NCBI RefSeq assembly: GCF_001995215.1
Contig: NZ_MUXN01000003.1
Coordinates: forward strand, 124,001-188,000
Length of the DNA stretch: 64,000 nucleotides
From: Amycolatopsis azurea DSM 43854
GTDB lineage: Bacteria > Actinomycetota > Actinomycetes > Mycobacteriales > Pseudonocardiaceae
Direction of reading: 5' to 3'
Positions within the stretch are counted from its first letter, which is position 1, and each line of letters opens with the position of its first letter. The notes under the pieces were generated by a model. It saw nothing but the letters and a program-made list of their open reading frames with translations. It had not been told where the DNA came from and did not search any database. The translations under genes and the position numbers were made by a program. Shown piece after piece: positions 54,867 to 63,378 of the stretch.

Positions 54867-56027
54867 TCAGCGGGAGTCCGGCCGCCGTCCGCGCGCCAGT
54901 GTGAACCCGGCCTCCGGAGTGTTGGCGGCCCGGCCGCGCAGCTTCGCCGGAACCCCGTCGCTCTTCCCGGACGACGCGCGCTTGGCCGAACCGTTCCGCC
55001 CCGTCGGCTGGTCGCCGGAAGAGGGACGAAGCGTGCTCGCCGTGTTCTGCGCGCCGGTGTGCGGTGACGACATCGGCGACATCGGAGTGGCCGCCGCCTT
55101 CGCGGTGGACGGGGACGCGGCTCCCGGCTGGATCTCGGAAGCGAGGCTGGGCGCCTTCTTCGTCCCGATCGGTTTGGCCGCCACGGGGAGACCCGCCATC
55201 CCGCTTGCCACACCGATACCGCCGAGCAGCCCGGTCGGCACCGGTGGCGCCCCCGAACCGCCGGGCAGCCCGCCGAGCCCGCCGAGCGCGGGGACCGCTC
55301 CGGCCGCGGTCGGCAGCGGCGCGAGCCCGGCGAGCGAAACCCCGGAAGATCCGTCGTAGCCGGGAATGTTCGGCAGCGAGCCCTCCGGCAGGGTTCCGCC
55401 GCTCCCGCCGCCGACACCGGCCGATTCGGCCAGTCCCTGAAGTTCCGAAAGGGCGTTCATCCCCGCTTCGGCCGCCTTGATGAAGTCCGCGGGGGAGTTC
55501 CCCTCCGCGGCCGGCTGCGGCATCTCGGGCATCATGTGGTCCGGCTGCTGGATCCCGGAAGCCGAGACGACCTTGAGCATCGACATGTCGAACTGCGCGC
55601 CGAGCGCGGTCATCCGCGCGCCCGACGCCTGCTGGATGAGCGGAGCCGCCCAAGCGGTGAGCGGGCTGCTCATCGCCGCCATGTACTGACTGTGCAGAAG
55701 CGACACCTCCTGCATGGTCTCCTGGATCCCGCCCGCCAGCGTCGTCAGCGTTTCGGCGGGCTGGGCCAGGTCGATGCGCTCACCCCAGAACTTGAGCTCC
55801 GCGAGCGAGCGCTGAGCTTTCTCTTCGTGGGCGCGGCCGGCGTCGTCCTGCCAGGTCGGCGACAGCTCGCCCACCCGCGTGTGCAATTCGGCCGAAGCGT
55901 TTTCGATCCAGGCGCGGGATTCGGTCCACATGCGTGCCGCGTCGGTGAGAACGGCGATGTTGGCCTGTTCGGCGGTGATCATCGCCAGATGCGCCTCGAT
56001 CGGCAGCAGATTGTAGGGAACAGCCAT
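54867..56027 (-). CDS. Large WXG100/PPE-like type VII secretion substrate
   Basis: 386 aa. The N-terminal 110 residues are helical with a W-x-D turn (LSPTWQDDAGRAHEE), as in WXG100/PPE-type helical hairpins; the tail is Gly/Pro/Ser/Ala-rich and disordered (GGLGGLPGGSGAPPVPTGL) with a basic end. GGAG lies 7 bases upstream of ATG 56027. Last gene of the eccC operon (10-base gap). Likely secreted by this system; function unknown. Confidence 0.75.
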   Translation of the reverse strand: MAVPYNLLPIEAHLAMITAEQANIAVLTDAARMWTESRAWIENASAELHTRVGELSPTWQDDAGRAHEEKAQRSLAELKFWGERIDLAQPAETLTTLAGGIQETMQEVSLLHSQYMAAMSSPLTAWAAPLIQQASGARMTALGAQFDMSMLKVVSASGIQQPDHMMPEMPQPAAEGNSPADFIKAAEAGMNALSELQGLAESAGVGGGSGGTLPEGSLPNIPGYDGSSGVSLAGLAPLPTAAGAVPALGGLGGLPGGSGAPPVPTGLLGGIGVASGMAGLPVAAKPIGTKKAPSLASEIQPGAASPSTAKAAATPMSPMSSPHTGAQNTASTLRPSSGDQPTGRNGSAKRASSGKSDGVPAKLRGRAANTPEAGFTLARGRRPDSR

Positions 56028-56037
56028 GATCAGCTCC

Positions 56038-56454
56038 TCAGACAAGGTCCTGTGGGGCGTCGCCCACAGGCTGGTCGGCCGGTTTCTCGGTGGTGGACGG
56101 TTGCTGCTGCCCGGATCCGGCCGTCTTCTTCACCAGGTCGATGCCCTGCTTGAGCACCTTGGTGGCGGACGTGGCCAGTTCGAGGGCGCTGGTGACGTCG
56201 GCCGCGCTGTAGGTGAGCGCGGCGGCCTTGACCTTCGCCGAGTCGGTGACCATCTCTTCGGTCATCTTCGCCATGAAGGCGGCCACACTCGCGGTGGCGG
56301 CCTTGTCCAGCACCGACATCGCGATGCCTTCGAAGAGACCGGTCAGATTCGGCGGTGTCCCCAGCCGCGCGAGTGACGGCGGCATTTCCGGTGCGGTGAG
56401 CTTGCTCGAATAAGCGCTCATCGACTCGGTATCCGCGTTGATTCGATCGGGCAT
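56038..56454 (-). CDS. Small PE-like type VII secretion-associated protein
   Basis: 138 aa, helical, with a YSAAD segment at about 82-86 that fits the YxxxD/E export motif, and an acidic/Pro-rich end. The N terminus contains MSAYSSKLTAPEMPPSLARL. It lies between two larger substrate-like genes with 10-base gaps, so it may pair with one of them as PE/PPE and EsxA/B do. Function unknown. Confidence 0.7.
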   Translation of the reverse strand: MPDRINADTESMSAYSSKLTAPEMPPSLARLGTPPNLTGLFEGIAMSVLDKAATASVAAFMAKMTEEMVTDSAKVKAAALTYSAADVTSALELATSATKVLKQGIDLVKKTAGSGQQQPSTTEKPADQPVGDAPQDLV

Positions 56455-56464
56455 CTACCCCTCC

Positions 56465-57817
56465 TCACTGTCCGGCGCGGTAGCGCGGACCCTTGGTGTC
56501 TTCCTGTTCGACCTGCCACAACTCTTCGTCGAGCAGCTGGACCGTCTCGTTCTCCTGGTCCCACCGCCGGGGTGCGGGGGCCGGTTCCGCGGCCCGGGTG
56601 ACCGGACGCCCGCGCCCGGACCGGCCGAGCAGCGAAACCCCCGGTGTCGCACCGGGTTTCCGCTCGCGGGACCGTCCGGTGGCCGCGTGCTCCGCGGCAC
56701 CCGGTTTGATCCCGCCGCCCGTTTTCGCTCCGCCGTGCTGCGGTTGCTGCTGTGCCGGCGGCATCGCGCCCGGACTGCCGGACGCGCTCGCGCCGCCGGA
56801 ACCCTTGGTGGACAAGGACGTCGCCATCGGCGCGACGGCGTCGCCGATTCCTCCTGGCGGCGTCGGGCCGGACGGAGCCATCGGGGACGGCGATCCTCCG
56901 GCGGCGGAACCACCGACGGGGCTCACCCCGCCACCGGCGAGACTCGGCAGGCCCGAAGGATCCGTACCGTCGCCGAGCCGGTCGAGCGGCTCTACCCTTC
57001 CCAAGGGCGAGAGCGGATCACCCGGGCCGAGCGGATCGACCGGGGCGACCGGTAAAGGACTGGGAGAACCCGTTCCGCCGCCGAGAAGATCCTGTGTGGA
57101 CTGCATCAGCTGGCTCAACGCGTCCAAAGCTCCCGGCGCCGCTTCGAGGGCGTCCTTGAGCGGATCCGTCGTCCCCGGCGCTTCTTTCTCCGTGGGGGCG
57201 GGTTCCTGCGGTTGCGGCTCGGTGGGCGACGGTGCGGCACTGGGGGAAGCCGAGGAGGGGCCGGGGTTCGAGGCCGGACCCGGCTGACTCTGCCGGGAAG
57301 TGGCCGCTCTGGGCCCTGTCCAGGGCACGCCGACGGCGCTCTTCAACCCCTGGATCGCGGCCTGGTACAGCGGGGTGAGCTTGGTGATCTCGCCGGCGAT
57401 GTTCCCCTCGATGCCCTGCCGCTGCTTGTTCTTCTCCTCATCGGACAGTCCGTTGTAGTGGATGACCTGTTTCTCCGCGGCGCGCTGGGCGGCCCACAGC
57501 CCGCTGTCCAGCGCGTTCATGGTGTCGAACACGTTCGACTTGCTGACGTGATTCCCGACGGTGACCTTCGAGCCCGGGTCGGTCCAGGACCTGATGGTGG
57601 CGAGGTCCGTGTTCACCCTGTCCAAGAACTGCCGTCCCGCCGCGTCCGGCCACCTGTCCTGCGTGACGAGCTGATTCGCCTGCCTGCGCAGCAGAGCGGC
57701 CTGTTCGTCGAGCCAGGTCCTGGCCTCCCGCCACAGCCATCCGGTGACCACCAGTTTGGGGATGTGGCCCTGCACCTCGTTGTAGATCTGCTGGTACATG
57801 TCCTCGATGGACGCCAT
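56465..57817 (-). CDS. WXG100-like N-terminal protein with long disordered tail
   Basis: 450 aa. Residues 1-150 are helical, with RWPDAAGRQFLDRV giving a WxD/WxG-like turn; residues 180-400 are Pro/Ser/Gly-rich; the C terminus (NETVQLLDEELWQVEQEDT) is charged. GGAG before ATG 57817. Same operon and size class as the gene at 54867; both resemble EspB/PPE-like secreted proteins. Function unknown. Confidence 0.75.
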   Translation of the reverse strand: MASIEDMYQQIYNEVQGHIPKLVVTGWLWREARTWLDEQAALLRRQANQLVTQDRWPDAAGRQFLDRVNTDLATIRSWTDPGSKVTVGNHVSKSNVFDTMNALDSGLWAAQRAAEKQVIHYNGLSDEEKNKQRQGIEGNIAGEITKLTPLYQAAIQGLKSAVGVPWTGPRAATSRQSQPGPASNPGPSSASPSAAPSPTEPQPQEPAPTEKEAPGTTDPLKDALEAAPGALDALSQLMQSTQDLLGGGTGSPSPLPVAPVDPLGPGDPLSPLGRVEPLDRLGDGTDPSGLPSLAGGGVSPVGGSAAGGSPSPMAPSGPTPPGGIGDAVAPMATSLSTKGSGGASASGSPGAMPPAQQQPQHGGAKTGGGIKPGAAEHAATGRSRERKPGATPGVSLLGRSGRGRPVTRAAEPAPAPRRWDQENETVQLLDEELWQVEQEDTKGPRYRAGQ

Positions 57818-57827
57818 GACGATCTCC

Positions 57828-58208
57828 TCAGCGCTGTCCGGCACGCGGGTCGAGCAACCGGGGATCGATCTCCGGGAGGTCTCCCGCCGGCCGCGTGACG
57901 AAAGCGGTCAAGATCTCCCGCCTGCCCGCTTCATCGGCCCGGATGTAGTTCATGGCCGTCTGCTGGACGAACGAGGCGTAAGCCGCGAAACCCTGCTCGA
58001 CCATCGTGATGAAGGTCTGGAGCTTCGGGATGGTTTCGTTCTCCGTGCTCGTGAGATGCTGGCAGAGGTCGAAAAGCCCGCCCGGGCACGGTGTCGAGTC
58101 CTTGATCCGGGAAATGGGGCTGACCGGGGTCGCCTCGATGCTCGCCGAGATCAGCGCGGAGAACTCCCGCATGGCGTCCGTGTCGCCCTTGATGCCGTCA
58201 CCGCTCAT
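57828..58208 (-). CDS. Small type VII secretion substrate-like protein
   Basis: 126 aa. Helical, with YIRADE (about 90-95) matching the YxxxD/E export motif; two Cys in the N-terminal half (PCPGGLFDLC). GAGGAG lies 6 bases upstream of ATG 58208. Follows eccC by 27 bases. No named family recognised. Confidence 0.7.
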   Translation of the reverse strand: MSGDGIKGDTDAMREFSALISASIEATPVSPISRIKDSTPCPGGLFDLCQHLTSTENETIPKLQTFITMVEQGFAAYASFVQQTAMNYIRADEAGRREILTAFVTRPAGDLPEIDPRLLDPRAGQR

Positions 58209-58235
58209 CGTCACTCCTCACGTCGTTTCGGTGGG

Positions 58236-61200
58236 TCAGTCCTGCGGGGGCAGCCACGCGAGCTGCACCAAGTCCTTCTGGCCGCGGCGATCCACCAGCC
58301 AGCCGCGACCCGGCGGCAGCACCTGCGCCCGCATCCCGCCCAGCAGCGGGCCTTCGTCGCGGTCGCCGGACATCATCAGTCCGGGCGTGCCGACTTCCCG
58401 CAGCCTGCCGAGGAAGGGTTCGAACAGCCCGCGTCCCGCGCCACCGGTGCGCCGGGCCAGCACCACGTGCAGGCCGATGTCAGAGCCCTGCGCGATCAGC
58501 TGCTGCAACGCCATGAGCGGATGTTCCTTGTGCGTGGCGACCATGTCGTAGTCGTCGACGAGGATGAAGATCTCCGGCCCCGACCACCAGTTCCGCTTCC
58601 GCAGCTGCTCGGGTGTGACGTCCTGCCCGGGGAGCCGTTTCTTCAGCGCCGTGGCGGTTTCGGCGAGCAGGCGCCCGCTGAGCTCGTCGTTGGTGCCGTA
58701 GCCGAGGAGGTGCTCCTCGCCGACCTCGCCGAGCAGGCTCCGGCGATGGTCGATCAGGATGACGCGGGCTTCGTCGGGCCGGTAGGCCGTCTGGATCCGC
58801 TTGGCGAGCACCCGGAGGAACGACGTCTTGCCGCTCTGGGTGTCCGCCAGCAGGAAGAAGTGCGGGTCGGCGGCGAAGTCGAGCCGCATCGGCGAAAGGT
58901 CCCGTTCGAGGATCCCGACAGCGAGCCCCGCCTCGTCGCCAGTCTTGCTGTCGGTGGCGGGAAGTTCCTCGTAGGGAAGGATTCCGGGCAGCAGCCGGAC
59001 CGACGGCGCGGGCTCACCCGGCCAAGCCGACTTCACCGCTTCGACGAGTGTCCCGACGCCGTCGGCGAGGTCGTCCGCCTCCGTGACGCCGTCAATCCGG
59101 GGCAGCGCGATCAGCATCTGGTGCCCGCTCATGGCGATGCCGTGTCCCGGTGAGTCGGCGGGCACGCTCATCGCGGCACGCCGGTCGATGACGGAGTCGA
59201 TCGGATCGCCGATCTTCAGTTCCAGCCTGCTGGCGAACAGATCCCGGACGTTCATCCGCAGATCGAACGACCGCGAGCAGCCCGCCACCACGTGCACGCC
59301 GTAGGAGAGCCCGCGCCCGGCTATGTCGCCGACCGTTTCCTCGAGCTCGGGGAAGTCGTTGCGCAGGGTCTGCCAGCCGTCGATGACGAGGAAGACGTCG
59401 CCGTGCCGTTCCGCCGGGAACCGGTTCTCGGCGCGCAGCCTGCGATAGGTGGCGATGCCGTCGATCTGGTGCTCGGCGAACATCCGCTCCCGCTGGGCCA
59501 GGATCGTCGCCACCTCGGCGACCGTCCGCCGGACGGCGCCGGTGTCGAGCCTGCCCGAAACACCCGCGACGTGCGGCAGACCGGCGATCGACGTGAGCTT
59601 CCCGCCACCGAAGTCGAGGCAGTAGAACTGGACTTCCCGGGGGGTGTGCGTGAGCGCGAGGCTGGTGATCAGCGTGCGCAGGACCGTGCTCTTCCCGGTC
59701 TGCGGCGCCCCCAGCACCAGCACGTGTCCCGCGGCGCCGCTCAGGTCCAGCGTCAGCGGGTCGCGTCGTTGTTCGAACGGGCGGTCCACGATGCCCAGCA
59801 CCGGCCGCAGCGCACCGCTCGTCCCGGTGGTGAGACCACGCTGGGGATCCGCGACCAGCGGGGGCAGCAGCGCGTCCAGGGTCGGGGATTCGTCCAGCGG
59901 CGGCAGCCAGACCTGATGGGCGGGCGTGCCCTGGCCTTCCAGCCGGTCGACGAGGATGTCCAGCAAGGTCTCGCCGACGGCGGTGTCTTCGTCCGGTTCG
60001 GCGGTCTCCTCCGGCTCGACGTCGAACTCCTCGGCGACGTAGGCGGTCGTGTACTCGCGCAACACCAGGCGTTCTCCCGGCGTGGTGGCGACCCCGCCGG
60101 TGGCACGCTGGTACACCCCGGAGACGTAGGCGGAGCGGAACCGGTCCATCGTCTCGGTCCCGACCTTGAGGAATCCGTGCCCGGGGGCGCGCGGAAGTTT
60201 GAAGGCGTCGGTGACCCCGAGCACCGCCCGGCTCTCCATCTCGGAGAAGGTGCGGAGCCCGACCCGGTAGGACAGATGGGTTTCCAGACCGCGCAGCCTG
60301 CCCTCTTCGAGGCGCTGCGACGCGAGCAGGAGATGCACGCCGAGAGACCGTCCGACGCGTCCTATCTGGACGAACATGTCGATGAAGTCGGGTTTGGCGG
60401 ACAGCAGTTCGGAGAACTCGTCGCAGATCACCAGCAGCGTCGGCACCTCGGGCAGCGGTGCCCCCGCCGCCCGCGCCTTCTCGTAGTCGCGCAAGGAGGA
60501 GAAGTTTCCCGCCGCCCGCAACAACTCCTGGCGACGGATCAGTTCGCCGTTGATCGCGTCGGTCATGCGGTCGACCAGGTGCAGTTCGTCGGCGAGGTTG
60601 GTGATCACCGCGCTGGTGTGCGGCAAGGCGTCCAGCCGGGCGAAGGTGGCGCCGCCCTTGAAGTCGACCAGCGCGAAGTTCAGCGAACTCGGCGGATGCG
60701 TGACAGCCAGCGCGAGGACGAGCGTGCGCAGCAGTTCCGACTTGCCGGAGCCGGTGGCGCCGATCAGCAGACCGTGCGGCCCCATGCCGTCCTGTGCCGA
60801 TTCCTTGAGGTCGAGTTCGATCGGGGCGCCGTCGGCCTGGATGCCGAACTGGACCCGGAGCCGGTCACGGTTCGGCCTCGGCTCCCAGGTGTCGGCCGGG
60901 TCGAATTCGTAGGGGTCGCCCAGTTCCAGCAGTTCCGCCAGGCCGAGTTCGGTGCTCATCGGGGTCTCGCCCCGCATGCCCGCGGTCAGCCGCAGCGGTG
61001 CCAGCTGCCGCGCGAGTCCTTCGGCCGCGACGGCGCCCAGAGCGTCCGCCTTGCCCAGTGGCGCCTCGCCGTCGATCGTCTCGCTGAGCAGGTCGCCGCC
61101 CTCGTCGACGGCGAGCACGACGGTGGTCCGGTCGAGCGCCCGCGGCGGCATGGTGGTCAGGTCGACGACGGTCACCCCTTCGACGCCGCCCCCGGTCATG

Positions 61201-62192
61201 AGATGGGAGGAGCCGGCGACCGCTCCGCCGTCGAGCACCACCACCAGATGCGGCCCGGGCAGCCGGACGTCCGATTCGGGATCGAACCTCGGCCGTTTGG
61301 CGAGTTCCTCCTCCAGCATCGACTCCAGCGCCGGGATGCTCGGCGCCACCAGGCGAAGCGGTCCGAGGGCGTCCGTGCGTTCGGGGTGCAGCGCGTGCGG
61401 CAGCCATTTGGTCCATTCCCAGTCCGCGCGGTGTTCCTCACCGGCGCAGACCGCGATCCGGAGATCGTCCGGGGAATGCAGGGTGGCCAGCTGGCTCAGC
61501 GTCGCGCGCAGCATGCCGAGCGCGGCCGCCCGGTCGCCGCGCAGGTAGACCCGGCTGAAGCCGTTGACCGCGATGGCGATCGGCAGCCTGTCCACAGTGG
61601 AATAGGTGGTGATGAACCGGCGCAGCGCCAGCGCGGACAGCGGTTCGAGCTCTTCGAGCGGTTTGGTGTCGGGCGTGACCAAGGTGGTGCCCGGGGCCTG
61701 CGCGCTCAGCCCGAGGCGGGCGACACCGAAGTCCGGATCCTCCTTGCGCCGCTCCCACAGCCGGTAACTGCCTGCCAGGGACCACAAGGTGGCCGGATCC
61801 GGGTGGAGGTACTCCATCGCCTCGCGCTGTTTCCGGATCGAACGCCGCAGCCGCAACCGGTGCTGGGCGAGATGCCCCAGGTACTTCCGGCGGGCGTGGC
61901 CCATCTCCCGTTTGCTCGGGCCGCCGCCCTGCAGGAAACCCATGACGACCATGCCGAGCATGCCGACGCCCATGATCCCGTAGATGGCGAACCGCATCGA
62001 CCCGCCCATGCTGCCGGAATACATCAGCAGCATCCCGGCCGTCATCGCCACCATCGGCAGCACCATCAGCACCTGGGCCCATTGGCGCCCGGGCGGGGGC
62101 GGGATCTCCGGCGGTGGCTGAAGGATCAGCTCGCCGGACGGCATCTCCGGACCCGGCCTGCGGGTGGGGCGCTTCACCACGACTGTCGACAC
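58236..62192 (-). CDS. eccC: Type VII secretion ATPase EccC (fused EccCa-EccCb)
   Basis: 1318 aa. Two N-terminal membrane helices (about 38-90), then three FtsK/SpoIIIE-type ATPase domains: Walker A GATGSGKS near 480, GAPQTGKST near 830, DTQSGKTS near 1115; Walker B-like VICDEFSE, VFLVIDGW and FILVDDYD. EccC recognises substrates and powers secretion; some ESX loci split the protein between domains 1 and 2, here it is fused. GTG 62192 has only a weak ribosome site. First gene of the operon reaching to 54867. Confidence 0.96.
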   Translation of the reverse strand: MSTVVVKRPTRRPGPEMPSGELILQPPPEIPPPPGRQWAQVLMVLPMVAMTAGMLLMYSGSMGGSMRFAIYGIMGVGMLGMVVMGFLQGGGPSKREMGHARRKYLGHLAQHRLRLRRSIRKQREAMEYLHPDPATLWSLAGSYRLWERRKEDPDFGVARLGLSAQAPGTTLVTPDTKPLEELEPLSALALRRFITTYSTVDRLPIAIAVNGFSRVYLRGDRAAALGMLRATLSQLATLHSPDDLRIAVCAGEEHRADWEWTKWLPHALHPERTDALGPLRLVAPSIPALESMLEEELAKRPRFDPESDVRLPGPHLVVVLDGGAVAGSSHLMTGGGVEGVTVVDLTTMPPRALDRTTVVLAVDEGGDLLSETIDGEAPLGKADALGAVAAEGLARQLAPLRLTAGMRGETPMSTELGLAELLELGDPYEFDPADTWEPRPNRDRLRVQFGIQADGAPIELDLKESAQDGMGPHGLLIGATGSGKSELLRTLVLALAVTHPPSSLNFALVDFKGGATFARLDALPHTSAVITNLADELHLVDRMTDAINGELIRRQELLRAAGNFSSLRDYEKARAAGAPLPEVPTLLVICDEFSELLSAKPDFIDMFVQIGRVGRSLGVHLLLASQRLEEGRLRGLETHLSYRVGLRTFSEMESRAVLGVTDAFKLPRAPGHGFLKVGTETMDRFRSAYVSGVYQRATGGVATTPGERLVLREYTTAYVAEEFDVEPEETAEPDEDTAVGETLLDILVDRLEGQGTPAHQVWLPPLDESPTLDALLPPLVADPQRGLTTGTSGALRPVLGIVDRPFEQRRDPLTLDLSGAAGHVLVLGAPQTGKSTVLRTLITSLALTHTPREVQFYCLDFGGGKLTSIAGLPHVAGVSGRLDTGAVRRTVAEVATILAQRERMFAEHQIDGIATYRRLRAENRFPAERHGDVFLVIDGWQTLRNDFPELEETVGDIAGRGLSYGVHVVAGCSRSFDLRMNVRDLFASRLELKIGDPIDSVIDRRAAMSVPADSPGHGIAMSGHQMLIALPRIDGVTEADDLADGVGTLVEAVKSAWPGEPAPSVRLLPGILPYEELPATDSKTGDEAGLAVGILERDLSPMRLDFAADPHFFLLADTQSGKTSFLRVLAKRIQTAYRPDEARVILIDHRRSLLGEVGEEHLLGYGTNDELSGRLLAETATALKKRLPGQDVTPEQLRKRNWWSGPEIFILVDDYDMVATHKEHPLMALQQLIAQGSDIGLHVVLARRTGGAGRGLFEPFLGRLREVGTPGLMMSGDRDEGPLLGGMRAQVLPPGRGWLVDRRGQKDLVQLAWLPPQD

Positions 62193-62326
62193 GCCACCGA
62201 TCGTCGGCCACCGGGGTGGCCGGGGGACCGGGCTGGCAGGAAGCTGCCGACCACCGGAAAGCGCCGTGATCGCTCACTAATTTGGCAGAAGCAAGAGATC
62301 ACCTACGTCGTGGAACGGAGGAAGAC

Positions 62327-62629
62327 GTGAGCTACGACCAGATCTACGGTGCCACACCGGAGATGGCCTCGTTCGGCCTGAAGACCAGGGCCATCGGCGA
62401 AGACATCAACGCGCAGGTGCAGTCGAGTCTCAGCAGCATCCAGGGCTTGAGTTCGGGCTGGCACGGCCAGGCGAGCAAGGCGTTCGAGGGGGTGGAATTC
62501 ACCAGGCAGGGGAACTGGGGCACGAACACCCAGAGGATCGACGTCATGGCCGACAACATCACCCAGGTGGCCACCCGCTACTCCGACGCGGACGACTCGG
62601 GGACCACCGCCATCTCGCAGGTCATCTAG
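62327..62629 (+). CDS. WXG100 protein (EsxB/EsxA type)
   Basis: 100 aa helical hairpin with SGWHGQAS (W-x-G turn) and C-terminal RYSDADDSG containing YxxxD. GGAGG lies 5-6 bases before GTG 62327. Divergent from eccC and followed by a second WXG100-type gene, the usual heterodimer pair of an ESX locus. Confidence 0.92.
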   Translation: MSYDQIYGATPEMASFGLKTRAIGEDINAQVQSSLSSIQGLSSGWHGQASKAFEGVEFTRQGNWGTNTQRIDVMADNITQVATRYSDADDSGTTAISQVI

Positions 62630-62654
62630 ACCTGCTGACCGAAAGGGGAAGAAA

Positions 62655-62948
62655 ATGGCCGACGGACTTGTCGCGGCGAATTTCGGTGACCTCCACGCGA
62701 TCGCCGGTGGCTTGAAGACCGCCATGGACCAGCACGGGCAGTCGCTGGACGACCAGTTGCGCCAGGCGTTGCTTTCGCAGGACTTCTGGGGTGGCCAGAA
62801 CAACGACGAGATGCACGCCAAGACGATGCAGGACCACAAGATCGCTGGCGAAGACATCCAGCGTGGCCAGCACCAGGGCAGTGCGACGACTTCGTCGGCG
62901 TACGGCTATGAGAACTGCGTCAAGCAGTGCGGCGCCTATTTCAGCTGA
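62655..62948 (+). CDS. Second WXG100-type protein
   Basis: 97 aa, helical, with QDFWGGQNNDEM (W-x-G turn). It has a Cys pair near the end (ENCVKQCGAYF), unusual for WXG100 proteins. AAAGGGGAAGAAA precedes ATG 62655. Probably the partner of the upstream WXG100 protein. Confidence 0.88.
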   Translation: MADGLVAANFGDLHAIAGGLKTAMDQHGQSLDDQLRQALLSQDFWGGQNNDEMHAKTMQDHKIAGEDIQRGQHQGSATTSSAYGYENCVKQCGAYFS

Positions 62949-62962
62949 CCCGTCGAAGTACG

Positions 62963-62999
62963 GAGAATCCCCGGAGTGTCGCGCTCCGGGGATTCTCCA
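62963..62999 (+). terminator. Terminator after the WXG100 pair
   Basis: GGAGAATCCCCGGAG (62963-62977) pairs perfectly with 62985-62999, 7-base loop, 15 bases after the stop. Confidence 0.82.
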
Positions 63000-63044
63000 T
63001 GTCCGGGTGGTGGGTGAGGGTGCCGGTGAGTGGTCGGTGCAGGG

Positions 63045-63092
63045 GGTCGTGAGTGGTAAGTGTCGTTAGAACGACACTTACCACTCACGACC
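63045..63092. repeat. GGTCGTGAGTGGTAAG palindrome, copy 2
   Basis: Arms 63045-63067 and 63070-63092 are perfect complements around AG. Same family as 50217-50272. Confidence 0.85.
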
Positions 63093-63133
63093 TCCGCGCC
63101 TCCGCGCCCCCGCGGACCGGTGGGCAGGCCGAC

Positions 63134-63186
63134 GTTGCGAAGGCCACTTTCGCAACGTTCAAGGTTGCGAAAGTGGCTTTCGCAAC
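63134..63186. repeat. GTTGCGAAAGCCAC double hairpin, copy 4
   Basis: Same architecture as 35820-35872, with one substitution in the left arm (GAAGGCC) and a different spacer (GTTCAAG). Confidence 0.85.
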
Positions 63187-63208
63187 ACTCGGCGCTGCCG
63201 GAAAGGGC

Positions 63209-63330
63209 GATCACGCGTGAGCAGACACCGCACACACGTGATCAGAGGCGGAACTCGCGTGATCAGACACCGCACACCGAGTTCCGCCTCCAAACACGCG
63301 AGTTCGGCGTCTGATCACGCGAGTCACGCC
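63209..63330. repeat. GATCACGCGAGT repeat array
   Basis: About six degenerate copies of ACTCGCGTGATC or its complement in 120 bases, matching arrays at 20667-20809 and 35687-35785. Confidence 0.75.
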
Positions 63331-63378
63331 TTTCGGTCCGACCCCGAACCCGGATGACCCCTGTACTGGTCGTGGCGC

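Noticed and set aside
59292..62330. About 1000-codon open frame antisense to eccC
   Set aside because: Shadow of third-position GC bias; no ribosome site, family motif or promoter, while eccC on the other strand has three Walker motifs.
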